Source: Planctomycetota bacterium
GTDB taxonomy: Bacteria > Planctomycetota > Planctomycetia > Gemmatales > Gemmataceae
Assembly: GCA_029777335.1 (NCBI GenBank)
Contig: JAKOSN010000244.1
Location: 1 to 45,709 of the forward strand
DNA length: 45,709 bases
Direction: 5' to 3'
Shown: piece by piece, positions 36,519-45,199 of the stretch
Position numbering within the stretch: position 1 is the stretch's first letter
Layout: every line of letters begins with the position of its first letter
The notes under the pieces: generated by a model
Told to the model about the DNA's origin: nothing
Database searches by the model: none
Seen by the model: the letters and a program-made list of their open reading frames with translations, nothing else
Program-made: the position numbers and the translations under genes

Positions 36519-39500
36519 TTATCTGATACGCCAAATCTGCACCTGTCCGCTCTCCCCGATCCTTGATCCGCCAACAAGGAGCCTCTCTCCCCGTGGACCG
36601 AAAGTCAGAAAGGGGTTCTGAGCACCAGAGGTACCCACTTTGAGGGGGAGTTGAAAGAGTTCCTCCCACGTGGCGAAATGCCACAATTGAAGGATCTGTT
36701 CATCCTTTGCCACCGTTGCAACTGTTTTGCCATCCGGAGATATCGCCAGGGAAACGATTTCGTGCTGATGTCCCTTGAACTGCCTGATGACCTTTTTCTT
36801 GTTCCAGTCCAGGTTGGTAACATGCCCATCGGAAGCACCCGCAATCAGGGTTTTCCCATCCGGGGTGAAGGTAAAGCAGCTCATGTAAGACCCACAATCG
36901 CACTTCCAGATACTCGATACCACGCCCGATGTCACATCAAGAGATTTCAACTCCCCCACCGGGGCCTTTCGGCTCAGCCGTGTCGCCCAGAGGAGGGTTC
37001 GGTCAGTTGGAGCGAATGAGAGGGCGGTTATCTCCGCTGCCTCTGCGGGAAGGATTTTTCGCAGTTGGAAGGAATCCATGTCCCAGAGCCGGATCGTGTC
37101 GTTACTCCCCTCCTGTCGGAGTGTCTCCGAATTGGCACTGGCGAGCGTTCTTCTTTCTACAGTGGCCAGGAATTTGCCATCGGGGGACCAGGCCAACAAG
37201 GCCACTTCCATCTCATGAGCGAGCGAACGAACGATCTTCCCGGTAGTGAGATCCCAGACCTTCACCGTGTGATCTTCGCTCCCTGTGGCGAGGAGTTTTC
37301 CATCGGGCGAGCCCCCCAGACAGAGGATGGCTCCCGAATGCCCGTTGGTCGTCTGAGGTGGTGGCTCCAGAGTTCTGGACGGTTGACCTGTGCTGCAATT
37401 ACACAGTCGCACATCTCCCCGTTTCATCCCGACACTGAACTGCTTCCCATCCGGAGAAAAGCTCAGGGTGTACACCTGGTCGGTGTGGGTAGTAAATGCA
37501 TTGCGTTTCTGTCCGCTGACCACATCCCAGAGAATCCAGCCACTGCCTTCCAGTCCGATACCACCTGCGAGGAACGATTTGCCATCCGGAGAGAAAGCGA
37601 GTGAACCAACATGAAAACGATGGCCAGTGAACTCGCGTTCTCGCTTTCGGGTCGCCACATCCCAGAGATCGACTCGACCACCATGGGACGCCACTCCCAA
37701 CTTCTTCCCATCCGGAGAAAAGCTGAGGGCATAGACTTCTCCAGGAACCTTCCCATCCAACTCGTACAAGTGTCCTGCATCTAGATGAAGCAGATCGATT
37801 TGAGACGGGGAGGTGATGTCGTTACCTCGTCGGAACGCCATCGCCAAGGAACCTCCATCGGGCGATATCACGATTGCCGAAGGAGAATCCTTTAGTGGTT
37901 GAATCAGCTGTACTTCTTTCCCAGAAGAGACATCCCAGATCTTGATCACTGTTTGACGCGAGGCAATTCCTCCCACGCAGACTCCAACCAGGCGAGCGTC
38001 TCCCGCGAGAAACGACAAACACTCAACACTCCGTGTGGCAGACCTGAAAACAGCGGTCCTCTTCCCTGAGGGAATATCAAAGAGGGATACCTGGCCTTCC
38101 AATTCAAAGTGAAACTGATTACCACTCCCGACGGCGAGTTTCTTGCCATCCCTCGAAAAGACGAGACACGAGACTGGTCCTGGGAATTCGTCGAGAGTGC
38201 TGCACAGTTGTCCGGTGGCAACCTGATAGAGGTGGACCACGCCGGAGCGGTTGAGCAATCGATTCCCCCGGGCAACCGCCAGAATGGTCCCATCAGGAGA
38301 ATATGCAACGGTTGTTACCGCACCAGGTTCACGCTGGAGGAATTGATTCTGCCCCTGACCAAGATCATGAATTATCAAGTCTCCCGTCGTCGGAGAGAGG
38401 TGGTTCAGCAGCGCATGATCGCCTCCTCCAAGCACAAGCCGCTTGCCGTCGGAGAGCATTGCCATGCCGAGGAGGTTCGAGGTTACTCCAGCAACGATTT
38501 GCGTCTCTGGATCCGTGGAGCGATCCCAGATAATCAGCCGTTGATCGAACCCACCCGTTACCAATTTCCTGTTATCGGGAGAAAACACCAGGCATTGACT
38601 GCCTTCTGGAGCGCCGTGGAATTGGGCCAGCAATTGTTTTCCTTGTGCATCGGAGAGAACAACCGTGGGACCGTAGGTATAGGCAAGAGATTGCCCATCC
38701 GGAGCGAAGGCGACACTCCAGATCATCGTGTCTGCAGAAACGACCGTATGCACTGTGTAGTCGCTGGGATTAACCAGAGCGACTCCCCCCCTTCCCGACA
38801 CCGCTACCTGGCTTCCGTCGGGAGAATAGCTCATGGAGAGGATGTGAGAGATCGGGCAGTGAACGGTCGCGAGTTCCTTGCGGGAACTCAACTCGATGAA
38901 ACGGAGCGCTGTCGATCCAGACTGAGCCACCAGCACCTTGCCGTTAGGCGAATAGGCGAGATGGTTGGCATAGATCTGTTCTCCGCGCTGGTTTTCGAAC
39001 TTGGTTGGTTCGCCGGTCGGCCACCCGTGGCTGATGTCCCACAAAGCGACGGCCAGATTCCAGCCGGCTGTGACCAACGTCTTGCCATCAGGAGAGAAGC
39101 TCAGGCGTGGATGACAGGGGTCTCCAGGGTGGAGGATGACATCGCCACGCCCGTTGCCGATGACTTGACCAGTTTCAGGATCCCACACGAAAAACATGCC
39201 ATCTGCGAAGCCCGCTCCGAGCCATTTGCCATCAGATCGAAAAGCGAGACTGGTAACCTGCGCACGAGGGGACATCTTGATTCGCTTGAGGGTGCAGGTG
39301 GTAGCAGTCTGCGCGTCTGCCTTCTGAACCAAAATGGTTACCTGGGTCCCTTCCTCTCCGCGCAACAATTGGAACAGAGTCTTTCCCGTTGCAGCGTCTC
39401 CCTGGATCATCGTTCCGTGTGCATCCGTTACACCAACGATCCGATCACCTGCTCGGAGGGAGCCGTTCTGGGCCGCTGAACCTCCGGCGTAAATGTAAGT

Positions 39501-41300
39501 GATGAGGAGGGAGTGTGCCTGTGACACGATGCCGACACCAATTCCTACCGTGAGGGGCAAGGTGAGGGTACGGAGTTCTTTGCGCGTTGCAGCATCCCAG
39601 ATCTTGACCTGCCCGAGCCCGTCGCCACTGGCCAGGATCCTGCCGTCGGGCCTGTAGGCCAGGGTGGTGATGTGTGCCTGGTGTCGACCAAAAACGTCGA
39701 GATGTTCCCCCCGAGCGAGACGATCCAGATAATACCACTCAAACCCGCGAAGGTCTGACTTCCCTGGTGGCGGAATGAGTTGACGAAGCAGATCCGAGAC
39801 AGATCGGATTTGTCCTTGATCCCAGCGGGTTACTGCCAGCCGCATCTGAGCGATGTACAGGGCGTGACTTGTCGTTGCCTCAGCGGCCTCCGCGCGCTGG
39901 CGTTCGTGACTCTCGCTGTCCGCATGTTCCTTCTCGCGCTGGAGGGCCTGGGATTCTGCCAGTTTGGCGATTTCGGCATCGATACGTGCGCTGTTGGCCC
40001 ACAATCCCAACCCTGTTGCGGTGAGAAATCCAAGCAGGAGCGCGGCCGCGAGTCCAAGCCAGACACGGCGACGTTTCCTTTCTTCCTGTTCACGAACCAC
40101 CGCCTCAGCGTTTGCCAGTTCGGCCTGGCGTGCACGCTCCTCGGTGCTCATGCGCAGCTCTGCAATCTCCTTGGCCACCGCATGGGCATCGCTGGGTCGC
40201 TCGTCGGGGTTGCTGGCGAGACACCTCTGGCACAATGCGATCAGTTCTGCTTCCGCACCACAACTGTGCAGGCGCGCGATCGCTTCTTCCATTTGACCGC
40301 GAACTGCCTGGAGTCGGACAGCATTAGCATCCTTGCCGGAATACGGGGGTTTTCCTGTGAGAATCACACACAAGATCGCTCCCAGGCCAAAGACATCACT
40401 TCGTTTATCAAGTTTTTGGATTTCGCCGCCTGCCTGTTCGGGCGGCATGTAGGCAGGGGTTCCAAGGATCATCCCTGTCTGGGTGGCTTCCAATTCTGTC
40501 GAGATGATCTGACTCGTTTCGGCCACCACGGTACCCGCTTCCTCGACTGGTTCATCTGGGTTGGGTGCACGGCGCTGCTGGGGAAGCAGTTTCGCCAAGC
40601 CCCAATCCATCACCTGGACCTCGCCAAAGGCACCCACCATCACATTCGCGGGTTTCAGATCTCGGTGAATCACCCCGTGGGCATGCGCGTAACCGACTGC
40701 CTGACAGATCTGCTCGAAGATGGCGACGAATCGGCTCCGCTCCTCGGCCGGATTGCTCCGTCGCCGCAAGAGCGCATCCAGGTTCTCCCCTTTGATTAAT
40801 TTCATCGCCAGAAAGGGACGCCCGTTTGGCATTGTCCCCAGTTCATGAATGGGAGGAATGCCTGGATGCTGCAATTGCCCAGTGATCGAGGCCTCGGCGA
40901 GAAAGCGTGCTGCGGTCGCGGAATGCGTCGGGATATGATCTTGCAACAGTTTGACCGCCACTTCGCGATTGAGACGTAAATCGCGCGCACGGTAAACGAT
41001 GCCCATTCCACCACGACCAAGAGGCACGAGCAATTCGAACTGCGGTGGCGCAGCAAGGCGAACTTCTCCTGACATCGGCGCTGCTGGGTATTCGGGGCGG
41101 GGCGTCAGTTCTGGTCCTTCCTTCACACGCAGTAACCCGCTTATCAAGGTGTCGCCCGCGTTCACAAAGTGCTCAAGGAAAGTTTGACAACTCAGACAGT
41201 CCAGGATGTGAGACGCGATCTCTTCAAAACGATCTTGTGCAAGATCACCACGTGTGAAGGCCGTGAGCGTTGTCCGATCCGGACAGCCGAGGGTGGGCAT
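36519..41300 (-). CDS. Zinc-finger anti-sigma-like / Ser-Thr kinase / WD40 protein with inserted PDZ-like domain
   Basis: The 1593-residue protein starts at 41300, where AGGAGGAGAG lies 4-6 nt upstream. Residues 1-45 read like a zinc-binding anti-sigma motif: C6, then H31, C35 and C38 in SHILDCLSCQ. A Hanks kinase follows: glycine loop LGRGGMGIVYRA (94-105), Lys117, HRDLKPANV (212-220), and DWGLAK at 232-237 in place of DFG, as in many planctomycete kinases. A membrane helix lies at about 412-434 (VWLGLAAALLLGFLTATGLGLW), after a charged coiled segment. The rest is WD40 repeats (LAYRPDGRILASGDGLGQVK then IWD and so on). They are interrupted at about 585-675 by a PDZ-like segment (GGSAAQNGSLRAGDRIVGV, GEEGTQVTILVQ). 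The ECF sigma gene ends 10 nt upstream on the same strand. Confidence 0.88.
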   Translation of the reverse strand: MPTLGCPDRTTLTAFTRGDLAQDRFEEIASHILDCLSCQTFLEHFVNAGDTLISGLLRVKEGPELTPRPEYPAAPMSGEVRLAAPPQFELLVPLGRGGMGIVYRARDLRLNREVAVKLLQDHIPTHSATAARFLAEASITGQLQHPGIPPIHELGTMPNGRPFLAMKLIKGENLDALLRRRSNPAEERSRFVAIFEQICQAVGYAHAHGVIHRDLKPANVMVGAFGEVQVMDWGLAKLLPQQRRAPNPDEPVEEAGTVVAETSQIISTELEATQTGMILGTPAYMPPEQAGGEIQKLDKRSDVFGLGAILCVILTGKPPYSGKDANAVRLQAVRGQMEEAIARLHSCGAEAELIALCQRCLASNPDERPSDAHAVAKEIAELRMSTEERARQAELANAEAVVREQEERKRRRVWLGLAAALLLGFLTATGLGLWANSARIDAEIAKLAESQALQREKEHADSESHERQRAEAAEATTSHALYIAQMRLAVTRWDQGQIRSVSDLLRQLIPPPGKSDLRGFEWYYLDRLARGEHLDVFGRHQAHITTLAYRPDGRILASGDGLGQVKIWDAATRKELRTLTLPLTVGIGVGIVSQAHSLLITYIYAGGSAAQNGSLRAGDRIVGVTDAHGTMIQGDAATGKTLFQLLRGEEGTQVTILVQKADAQTATTCTLKRIKMSPRAQVTSLAFRSDGKWLGAGFADGMFFVWDPETGQVIGNGRGDVILHPGDPCHPRLSFSPDGKTLVTAGWNLAVALWDISHGWPTGEPTKFENQRGEQIYANHLAYSPNGKVLVAQSGSTALRFIELSSRKELATVHCPISHILSMSYSPDGSQVAVSGRGGVALVNPSDYTVHTVVSADTMIWSVAFAPDGQSLAYTYGPTVVLSDAQGKQLLAQFHGAPEGSQCLVFSPDNRKLVTGGFDQRLIIWDRSTDPETQIVAGVTSNLLGMAMLSDGKRLVLGGGDHALLNHLSPTTGDLIIHDLGQGQNQFLQREPGAVTTVAYSPDGTILAVARGNRLLNRSGVVHLYQVATGQLCSTLDEFPGPVSCLVFSRDGKKLAVGSGNQFHFELEGQVSLFDIPSGKRTAVFRSATRSVECLSFLAGDARLVGVCVGGIASRQTVIKIWDVSSGKEVQLIQPLKDSPSAIVISPDGGSLAMAFRRGNDITSPSQIDLLHLDAGHLYELDGKVPGEVYALSFSPDGKKLGVASHGGRVDLWDVATRKREREFTGHRFHVGSLAFSPDGKSFLAGGIGLEGSGWILWDVVSGQKRNAFTTHTDQVYTLSFSPDGKQFSVGMKRGDVRLCNCSTGQPSRTLEPPPQTTNGHSGAILCLGGSPDGKLLATGSEDHTVKVWDLTTGKIVRSLAHEMEVALLAWSPDGKFLATVERRTLASANSETLRQEGSNDTIRLWDMDSFQLRKILPAEAAEITALSFAPTDRTLLWATRLSRKAPVGELKSLDVTSGVVSSIWKCDCGSYMSCFTFTPDGKTLIAGASDGHVTNLDWNKKKVIRQFKGHQHEIVSLAISPDGKTVATVAKDEQILQLWHFATWEELFQLPLKVGTSGAQNPFLTFGPRGERLLVGGSRIGESGQVQIWRIR

Positions 41301-41310
41301 CTCTCTCCTC

Positions 41311-41946
41311 CTAGTGGAGCAACTCGCCGAACTCTTGCCGGAGGCGCTGCAACACGCGTGATTTGGCGACATACACAGCGCCTGGAGTCATTGCCAGCAG
41401 GGTGGCAACTTCTTTCACGGATTCACCTTCGATGGCGACACGCCAGAAGGCCTGCCAGGTGCGCGGTTCGAAATCGGTCTGGATTAGTTCCAGCGCGCGG
41501 CGAAACAACATCCCCGTTTCCTCAGCCGTCGCCGGGGCAAGGCTGTCGGATTGCTCTGCGGGAAGCGCCTGCAAGTGCTGCTGGAAACTGGTCCCTCCAG
41601 GAGCATGCGGTATCTGTTGATTCCGCCGCCAGAAATCACACAACTTGTTGTGTGTGATCGTCCAGAGCCAGCCACGAAAGGATGCATTGGGATTCTCTCG
41701 ACGGAAGAGGGAGATCTTTCGGGCCACACTCTGAAAAACCTCTTGCCGCACATCGGCGGCATCTTCCGATTGTAACCCTGCGCTCCGACACCAACTCAAA
41801 ATGATTGAACCATAAAGAGCATTGAACCGTTGCCAGGAGTCGTGCTCATGCATCATCAGGCGTTGGAGCATGCTGGTTTGCATGGAAGTCGACGTGGAGG
41901 CCGATGGGGCATTTTTCCCCATTTCTGCTGACAGGTCCGATGTCAT
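41311..41946 (-). CDS. ECF sigma factor
   Basis: The 211-residue protein has region 2 (NALYGSIILSWCRSAGLQSE, DAADVRQEVFQSVARKISLF, FRGWLWTITHNKLCDFWRR) and region 4 (TWQAFWRVAIEGESVKEVAT, LLAMTPGAVYVAKSRVLQRL). This is the planctomycete ECF type with a WRVAIEG/VYVAKSRV ending, unlike the sigma factor at 31827. The start at 41946 has GGAGG 7 nt upstream. An N-terminal Ser/Thr-rich tract (SASTSTSMQTS) precedes region 2 and could be phosphorylated. The next gene on the same strand, 10 nt away, carries an anti-sigma-like zinc motif and a kinase domain, so a direct regulatory partnership is likely. Confidence 0.92.
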   Translation of the reverse strand: MTSDLSAEMGKNAPSASTSTSMQTSMLQRLMMHEHDSWQRFNALYGSIILSWCRSAGLQSEDAADVRQEVFQSVARKISLFRRENPNASFRGWLWTITHNKLCDFWRRNQQIPHAPGGTSFQQHLQALPAEQSDSLAPATAEETGMLFRRALELIQTDFEPRTWQAFWRVAIEGESVKEVATLLAMTPGAVYVAKSRVLQRLRQEFGELLH

Positions 41947-42161
41947 TTGGTTTCCTCCAGGTTTGCTCTGGCCCAGATCCCTGATCGTAGGATCCATGAA
42001 TACCCGAAGCAATCAAAAAATCCTGTAAGCCTCCTGCGTTGTTCCTGGTGAAGGAAAGATCGAACGGTTCACTCTCTCCAGATTGGCGGGCGCGGGGAGA
42101 GTCAGCCATGGGATCACCACAATCACGGTGGCAATAGGCAGCGAGAGACGGGGTAAACCAA

Positions 42162-43628
42162 ATGAGAGTGGATACGAAGGCTCAAGGAATAGACGTTGCC
42201 CTCACCCAAATTATCCGTGGATTGTCCAGCAAGGGATACCGCTTCGTCACCTGCGACACGTCTGTGCAGGAAATGCAACACGGTTTGGTCCAATTTGACG
42301 AAGGGAGGTTGTGGCTTGGAGGGAAATTGTTCAGTTTCGTGCTGGGCGGATCCGACCTTCCGGCATTTGCCCAATCCATCACCGAGCACGTGGTAGGGCT
42401 TGGAACTGAAGAGGTCGAGGACGCGGAATTAGAGAAGTTGCAACAACTGATGCGCGACAGTTTCCCCCTTTGCGCATTTGCGTTCAGCAAGATTTGGGGC
42501 CCTCGGTTCACTGCCGTTGCCAACGGCGACGAGGTGTCCCCAGAGGAGTTGTTCACCGCCCTGGATCGCTTCGAAGTGATCAGCCACTGCATGATGGAAC
42601 TTGGTGGTCGACTGACCCTGAAGCTGTTCGGGAAGTCGGTTCTGGGCCTCAATGGCAGTGCCGCTACGGGGAGTTTACTCCTGGTGGCCTCGACAACGGA
42701 ACGAGCAGTTGCGTTGCGACAGTGGGTTGCCAGCAAACCACTCCGGAGTGACACGATCGTCAATCAACTCAAGGAACGGTTCTCGCGGTGGCAATTCTGG
42801 GCCAAGGCTGCCATCGGGATGATTGAATACAAACCGCATCAACTGCGGCAAGAAGTTATCGTCGTGGATGCACAGAGCAGTCAGGCCACCAGCACTGCTT
42901 CACCCCGTTTCGGCTTTGAGTTTGGGTTCTCCCTCTCCGACATCGTCACGGGATCGGAGACGAATTTGGTTCCCCCACCTGGTGCGGGGCAACCTACTCA
43001 ACCGTGCCCCTTACCGAGTGTTTCCGTCGACAAATCATTGGTTGTGAGCCAAGGCGCGCAGCCTGAACAGAGGGGAACAGACCTGTCTCTGTCTCTGGCA
43101 ACTGAATCTCATGTAGTGAAATTTGGCTGTACGGGAAAACCTGAAGCGAATCGTACGCCGGAACGCGTTCCCACATCCACTTCTCCACCCTCGGTCATAC
43201 CTGGGTGCGTGGGGGGGAAAAGCAGTGACGTCTCACATTCACCAGCGAAGGAGACCCCAAATCCTCCCTCTGATTCGGGAAGTGGAAAGGGTTGTGGATG
43301 GCTCATCGCGCTCGTGGTCATCGGGTCCTTTATCTATCACTCCGCGGGATGCGATCAACCGGGGCAGAGCCCAACCAATGCGTCGACACCTTTGTCTGGC
43401 GCTGTGCTTCCGGGACGCCTGCCGGATGGGGCGCTGGTTTATCCCGCCCGGAACGCCCAGTGGAGTTGGGACACACAACTGGGAGTGTACGTTGTTGGGA
43501 ACGACCACGGCGGCTTGAGTTACTACCAATCGGATGGCCGTCGTCTGCGACTGGTCCAATTTAGCGCACGTCACCTGCAGACTGGGCAACTTCACTACTT
43601 CGACGAGTTTGGAAACAGAATCCAGTAA
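42162..43628 (+). CDS. Single-pass membrane protein of unknown function, divergent from the ECF/kinase pair
   Basis: I do not recognise this 488-residue protein. Residues 1-230 form a globular domain without signal peptide (LTQIIRGLSSKGYRFVTCDT, FEVISHCMMELGGRLTLKLF, GSLLLVASTTERAVALRQWV). Residues about 240-375 are rich in Pro, Ser, Thr and Gln and are probably disordered. One membrane helix lies at about 377-397 (GCGWLIALVVIGSFIYHSAG). The last 75 residues form a small, likely external domain with aromatic-rich strands (NAQWSWDTQLGVYVVGNDHG, GQLHYFDEFGNRIQ). The topology, inside domain, linker, helix and outside domain, is that of a signal-transducing receptor. It shares a 215-bp divergent gap with the ECF sigma gene and is followed by an exported WD40 protein. 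Confidence 0.75.
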   Translation: MRVDTKAQGIDVALTQIIRGLSSKGYRFVTCDTSVQEMQHGLVQFDEGRLWLGGKLFSFVLGGSDLPAFAQSITEHVVGLGTEEVEDAELEKLQQLMRDSFPLCAFAFSKIWGPRFTAVANGDEVSPEELFTALDRFEVISHCMMELGGRLTLKLFGKSVLGLNGSAATGSLLLVASTTERAVALRQWVASKPLRSDTIVNQLKERFSRWQFWAKAAIGMIEYKPHQLRQEVIVVDAQSSQATSTASPRFGFEFGFSLSDIVTGSETNLVPPPGAGQPTQPCPLPSVSVDKSLVVSQGAQPEQRGTDLSLSLATESHVVKFGCTGKPEANRTPERVPTSTSPPSVIPGCVGGKSSDVSHSPAKETPNPPSDSGSGKGCGWLIALVVIGSFIYHSAGCDQPGQSPTNASTPLSGAVLPGRLPDGALVYPARNAQWSWDTQLGVYVVGNDHGGLSYYQSDGRRLRLVQFSARHLQTGQLHYFDEFGNRIQ

Positions 43629-43698
43629 CCACAAGATCAACAAAGCGAGACCCCTGTGCGCTCGCTAATTTTCTCGATTTCTCTCTTTCGGAGGATGT

Positions 43699-44832
43699 AT
43701 GATGAGATCACTTTTCTGGATGTGTACCATGTTTGGAATTGTCGGCCACTTCCCATCAACTGGTATGGGGATTCACGCGGCAGAGGTCGGCACTGTTCCT
43801 GAACCAGTCGCCGAATTGGAGCACCGTGATCAGGTCGGCCTGGTAGCGTTCGCCCCGACCAAACACGGGAAACCGCTCCTGGCTACCTCATCCAACGGGA
43901 GCCTCTATTTCTGGGACAATTCTACAGGGAAATGTCTCGCCGCGGAGAAAAATGGTGGGAATGCGCGTAAGCTTCTGTTCTCTTCCGACGGGACAAAGCT
44001 GGCTGCATGTACACTGAACAGGGTGCTCATCTGGGATGTTTCGGATCTTGGCAAGATCCGCGTGATCAACACCTTGCCTTGGCCCGATAACAAAAGTATC
44101 CCCCAACAGATACTTTTTTCCCCAGACGCGAAGCAGTTGCTTATCGGGGCTTACCCCTCTGGGCCAGTGATTGAATGGAATTGGAATCCAAAAACTGAAG
44201 ACCATCGCGTCTTGTGCCAGATCCAGAAAGATCTCATGGGGATGGCTCAAGTGCCGGGAAAGAAAGGGAAAAGCAATCGACTCCTGTTATTCACAGCTGA
44301 CGGGAAGCTGACCTCGTGCAGTTCCACTTCGGGTGAAGATGCTCACGAAATGCTCCTCATCGAGAGGTTCCTGTGCGTCCAGGATCAATCAGGGTTGCCA
44401 CCAACTCCCTTCGGGCTGGCTGGAGGGAAAAAGAATGAGGGGACAAAGTTCTTCATCACTTGCTACGGGTCGGTCGCTGATAAGAATGGTGCCGGATTGT
44501 ACATCTTCAAGTGTCGGGAAGGATTGATTGAGGAGAAACCGCAGTACTTCATTCCGCCAACGCGTACGGTTTGGGGATCCTTTGGTGCGATTTCACCCGA
44601 CGGGAAGATCCTTGTAGGGGTGAATGTCGTCGACAATAAACATGAACTCGTGTTCTTCGATGTGTCCGGAAAAAAACCAATTGAGCTCAACCACTTCGCT
44701 CCCAATAATGGCAAACCGTTTTCGCAAGTTGTCTTCTCGCCAGATGGAAAGTGGCTGGCTACCAGTGCTTATCAGAGTCGGATCGTGCGCTTGTGGGATG
44801 TCGCGAAGGTCAAGCGTCTCTCGAAGAACTGA
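43699..44832 (+). CDS. Exported WD40 repeat protein
   Basis: The 377-residue protein has a likely signal peptide (MMRSLFWMCTMFGIVGHFPS, cleavage near GIHAAEVG) and about five to seven WD40-like repeats. Examples are LEHRDQVGLVAFAPTKHGKP with SNGSLYFWDNSTGKC, ARKLLFSSDGTKLAACTLNR followed by VLIWDVSD, and VVFSPDGKWLATSAYQSRIV followed by RLWDVAK at the end. The repeats resemble those of the kinase protein at 36519. GGAGGATGT lies directly before ATG 43699. It follows the membrane protein by 70 nt on the same strand. The stop codon is only 5 nt from the left end of an IS3-type element. The last repeat is complete, so truncation by the insertion is possible but not required. Confidence 0.82.
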   Translation: MMRSLFWMCTMFGIVGHFPSTGMGIHAAEVGTVPEPVAELEHRDQVGLVAFAPTKHGKPLLATSSNGSLYFWDNSTGKCLAAEKNGGNARKLLFSSDGTKLAACTLNRVLIWDVSDLGKIRVINTLPWPDNKSIPQQILFSPDAKQLLIGAYPSGPVIEWNWNPKTEDHRVLCQIQKDLMGMAQVPGKKGKSNRLLLFTADGKLTSCSSTSGEDAHEMLLIERFLCVQDQSGLPPTPFGLAGGKKNEGTKFFITCYGSVADKNGAGLYIFKCREGLIEEKPQYFIPPTRTVWGSFGAISPDGKILVGVNVVDNKHELVFFDVSGKKPIELNHFAPNNGKPFSQVVFSPDGKWLATSAYQSRIVRLWDVAKVKRLSKN

Positions 44833-44838
44833 TGATGT

Positions 44839-44901
44839 GTGGACCTCCCCACGAACGGTGGACACCCGGTTGAGGGTGTAAAATCACCCTGGGAGGTCCA
44901 C
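44839..44901 (+). promoter_or_regulatory. Inverted repeat that could sequester the orfA ribosome binding site
   Basis: GTGGACCTCCC (44839-44849) pairs perfectly with GGGAGGTCCAC (44891-44901). The right arm contains the Shine-Dalgarno sequence GGGAGGT of orfA. A smaller hairpin (ACACCC/GGGTGT) and a -10-like TAAAAT (44879-44884) lie in the loop. A transcript entering from the WD40 gene would fold the site shut, while one starting at TAAAAT would lack the left arm. Confidence 0.5.
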
Positions 44902-44902
44902 C

Positions 44903-45199
44903 CTGGCCAGGCAACGACGCAGTTTCACCAGTGAGTTCAAAGCCGAGGCGGTCAAGCTCGTCACCGAGGCGGGCTACTCCATCGCCGAGGCCGCCCGCTC
45001 CCTCGACATTTCCGAAACCCTGCTCCGCTCCTGGAAGCAGGCCCTCGACAAGCAGTGCGACCAGGCCTTCCCTGGCAACGGCAAGCTCCCGCCCTTCGAG
45101 GACGAGCTGCGCCGCCTTCGCGCCGAGAACAAACGCCTCCTCATGGAGCGTGAAATCCTCAATAAAGCGGCGGCGTTCTTCGCCAGGGAGGCGACCTGA
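44903..45199 (+). CDS. IS3-family transposase OrfA, apparent CTG start
   Basis: The 98-residue frame reads ARQRRSFTSEFKAEAVKLVT, then EAGYSIAEAARSLDISETLL, RSWKQALDK and a leucine-zipper end, LRRLRAENKRLLMEREILNK. This is the standard helix-turn-helix plus coiled-coil OrfA that binds the element ends and is fused to OrfB by frameshifting. There is no ATG, GTG or TTG between the upstream in-frame stop and the conserved ARQRRSF. CTG 44903 stands 5 nt after a perfect GGGAGGT, so it is either a real CTG start or a decayed GTG/ATG. Confidence 0.8.
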   Translation: MARQRRSFTSEFKAEAVKLVTEAGYSIAEAARSLDISETLLRSWKQALDKQCDQAFPGNGKLPPFEDELRRLRAENKRLLMEREILNKAAAFFAREAT

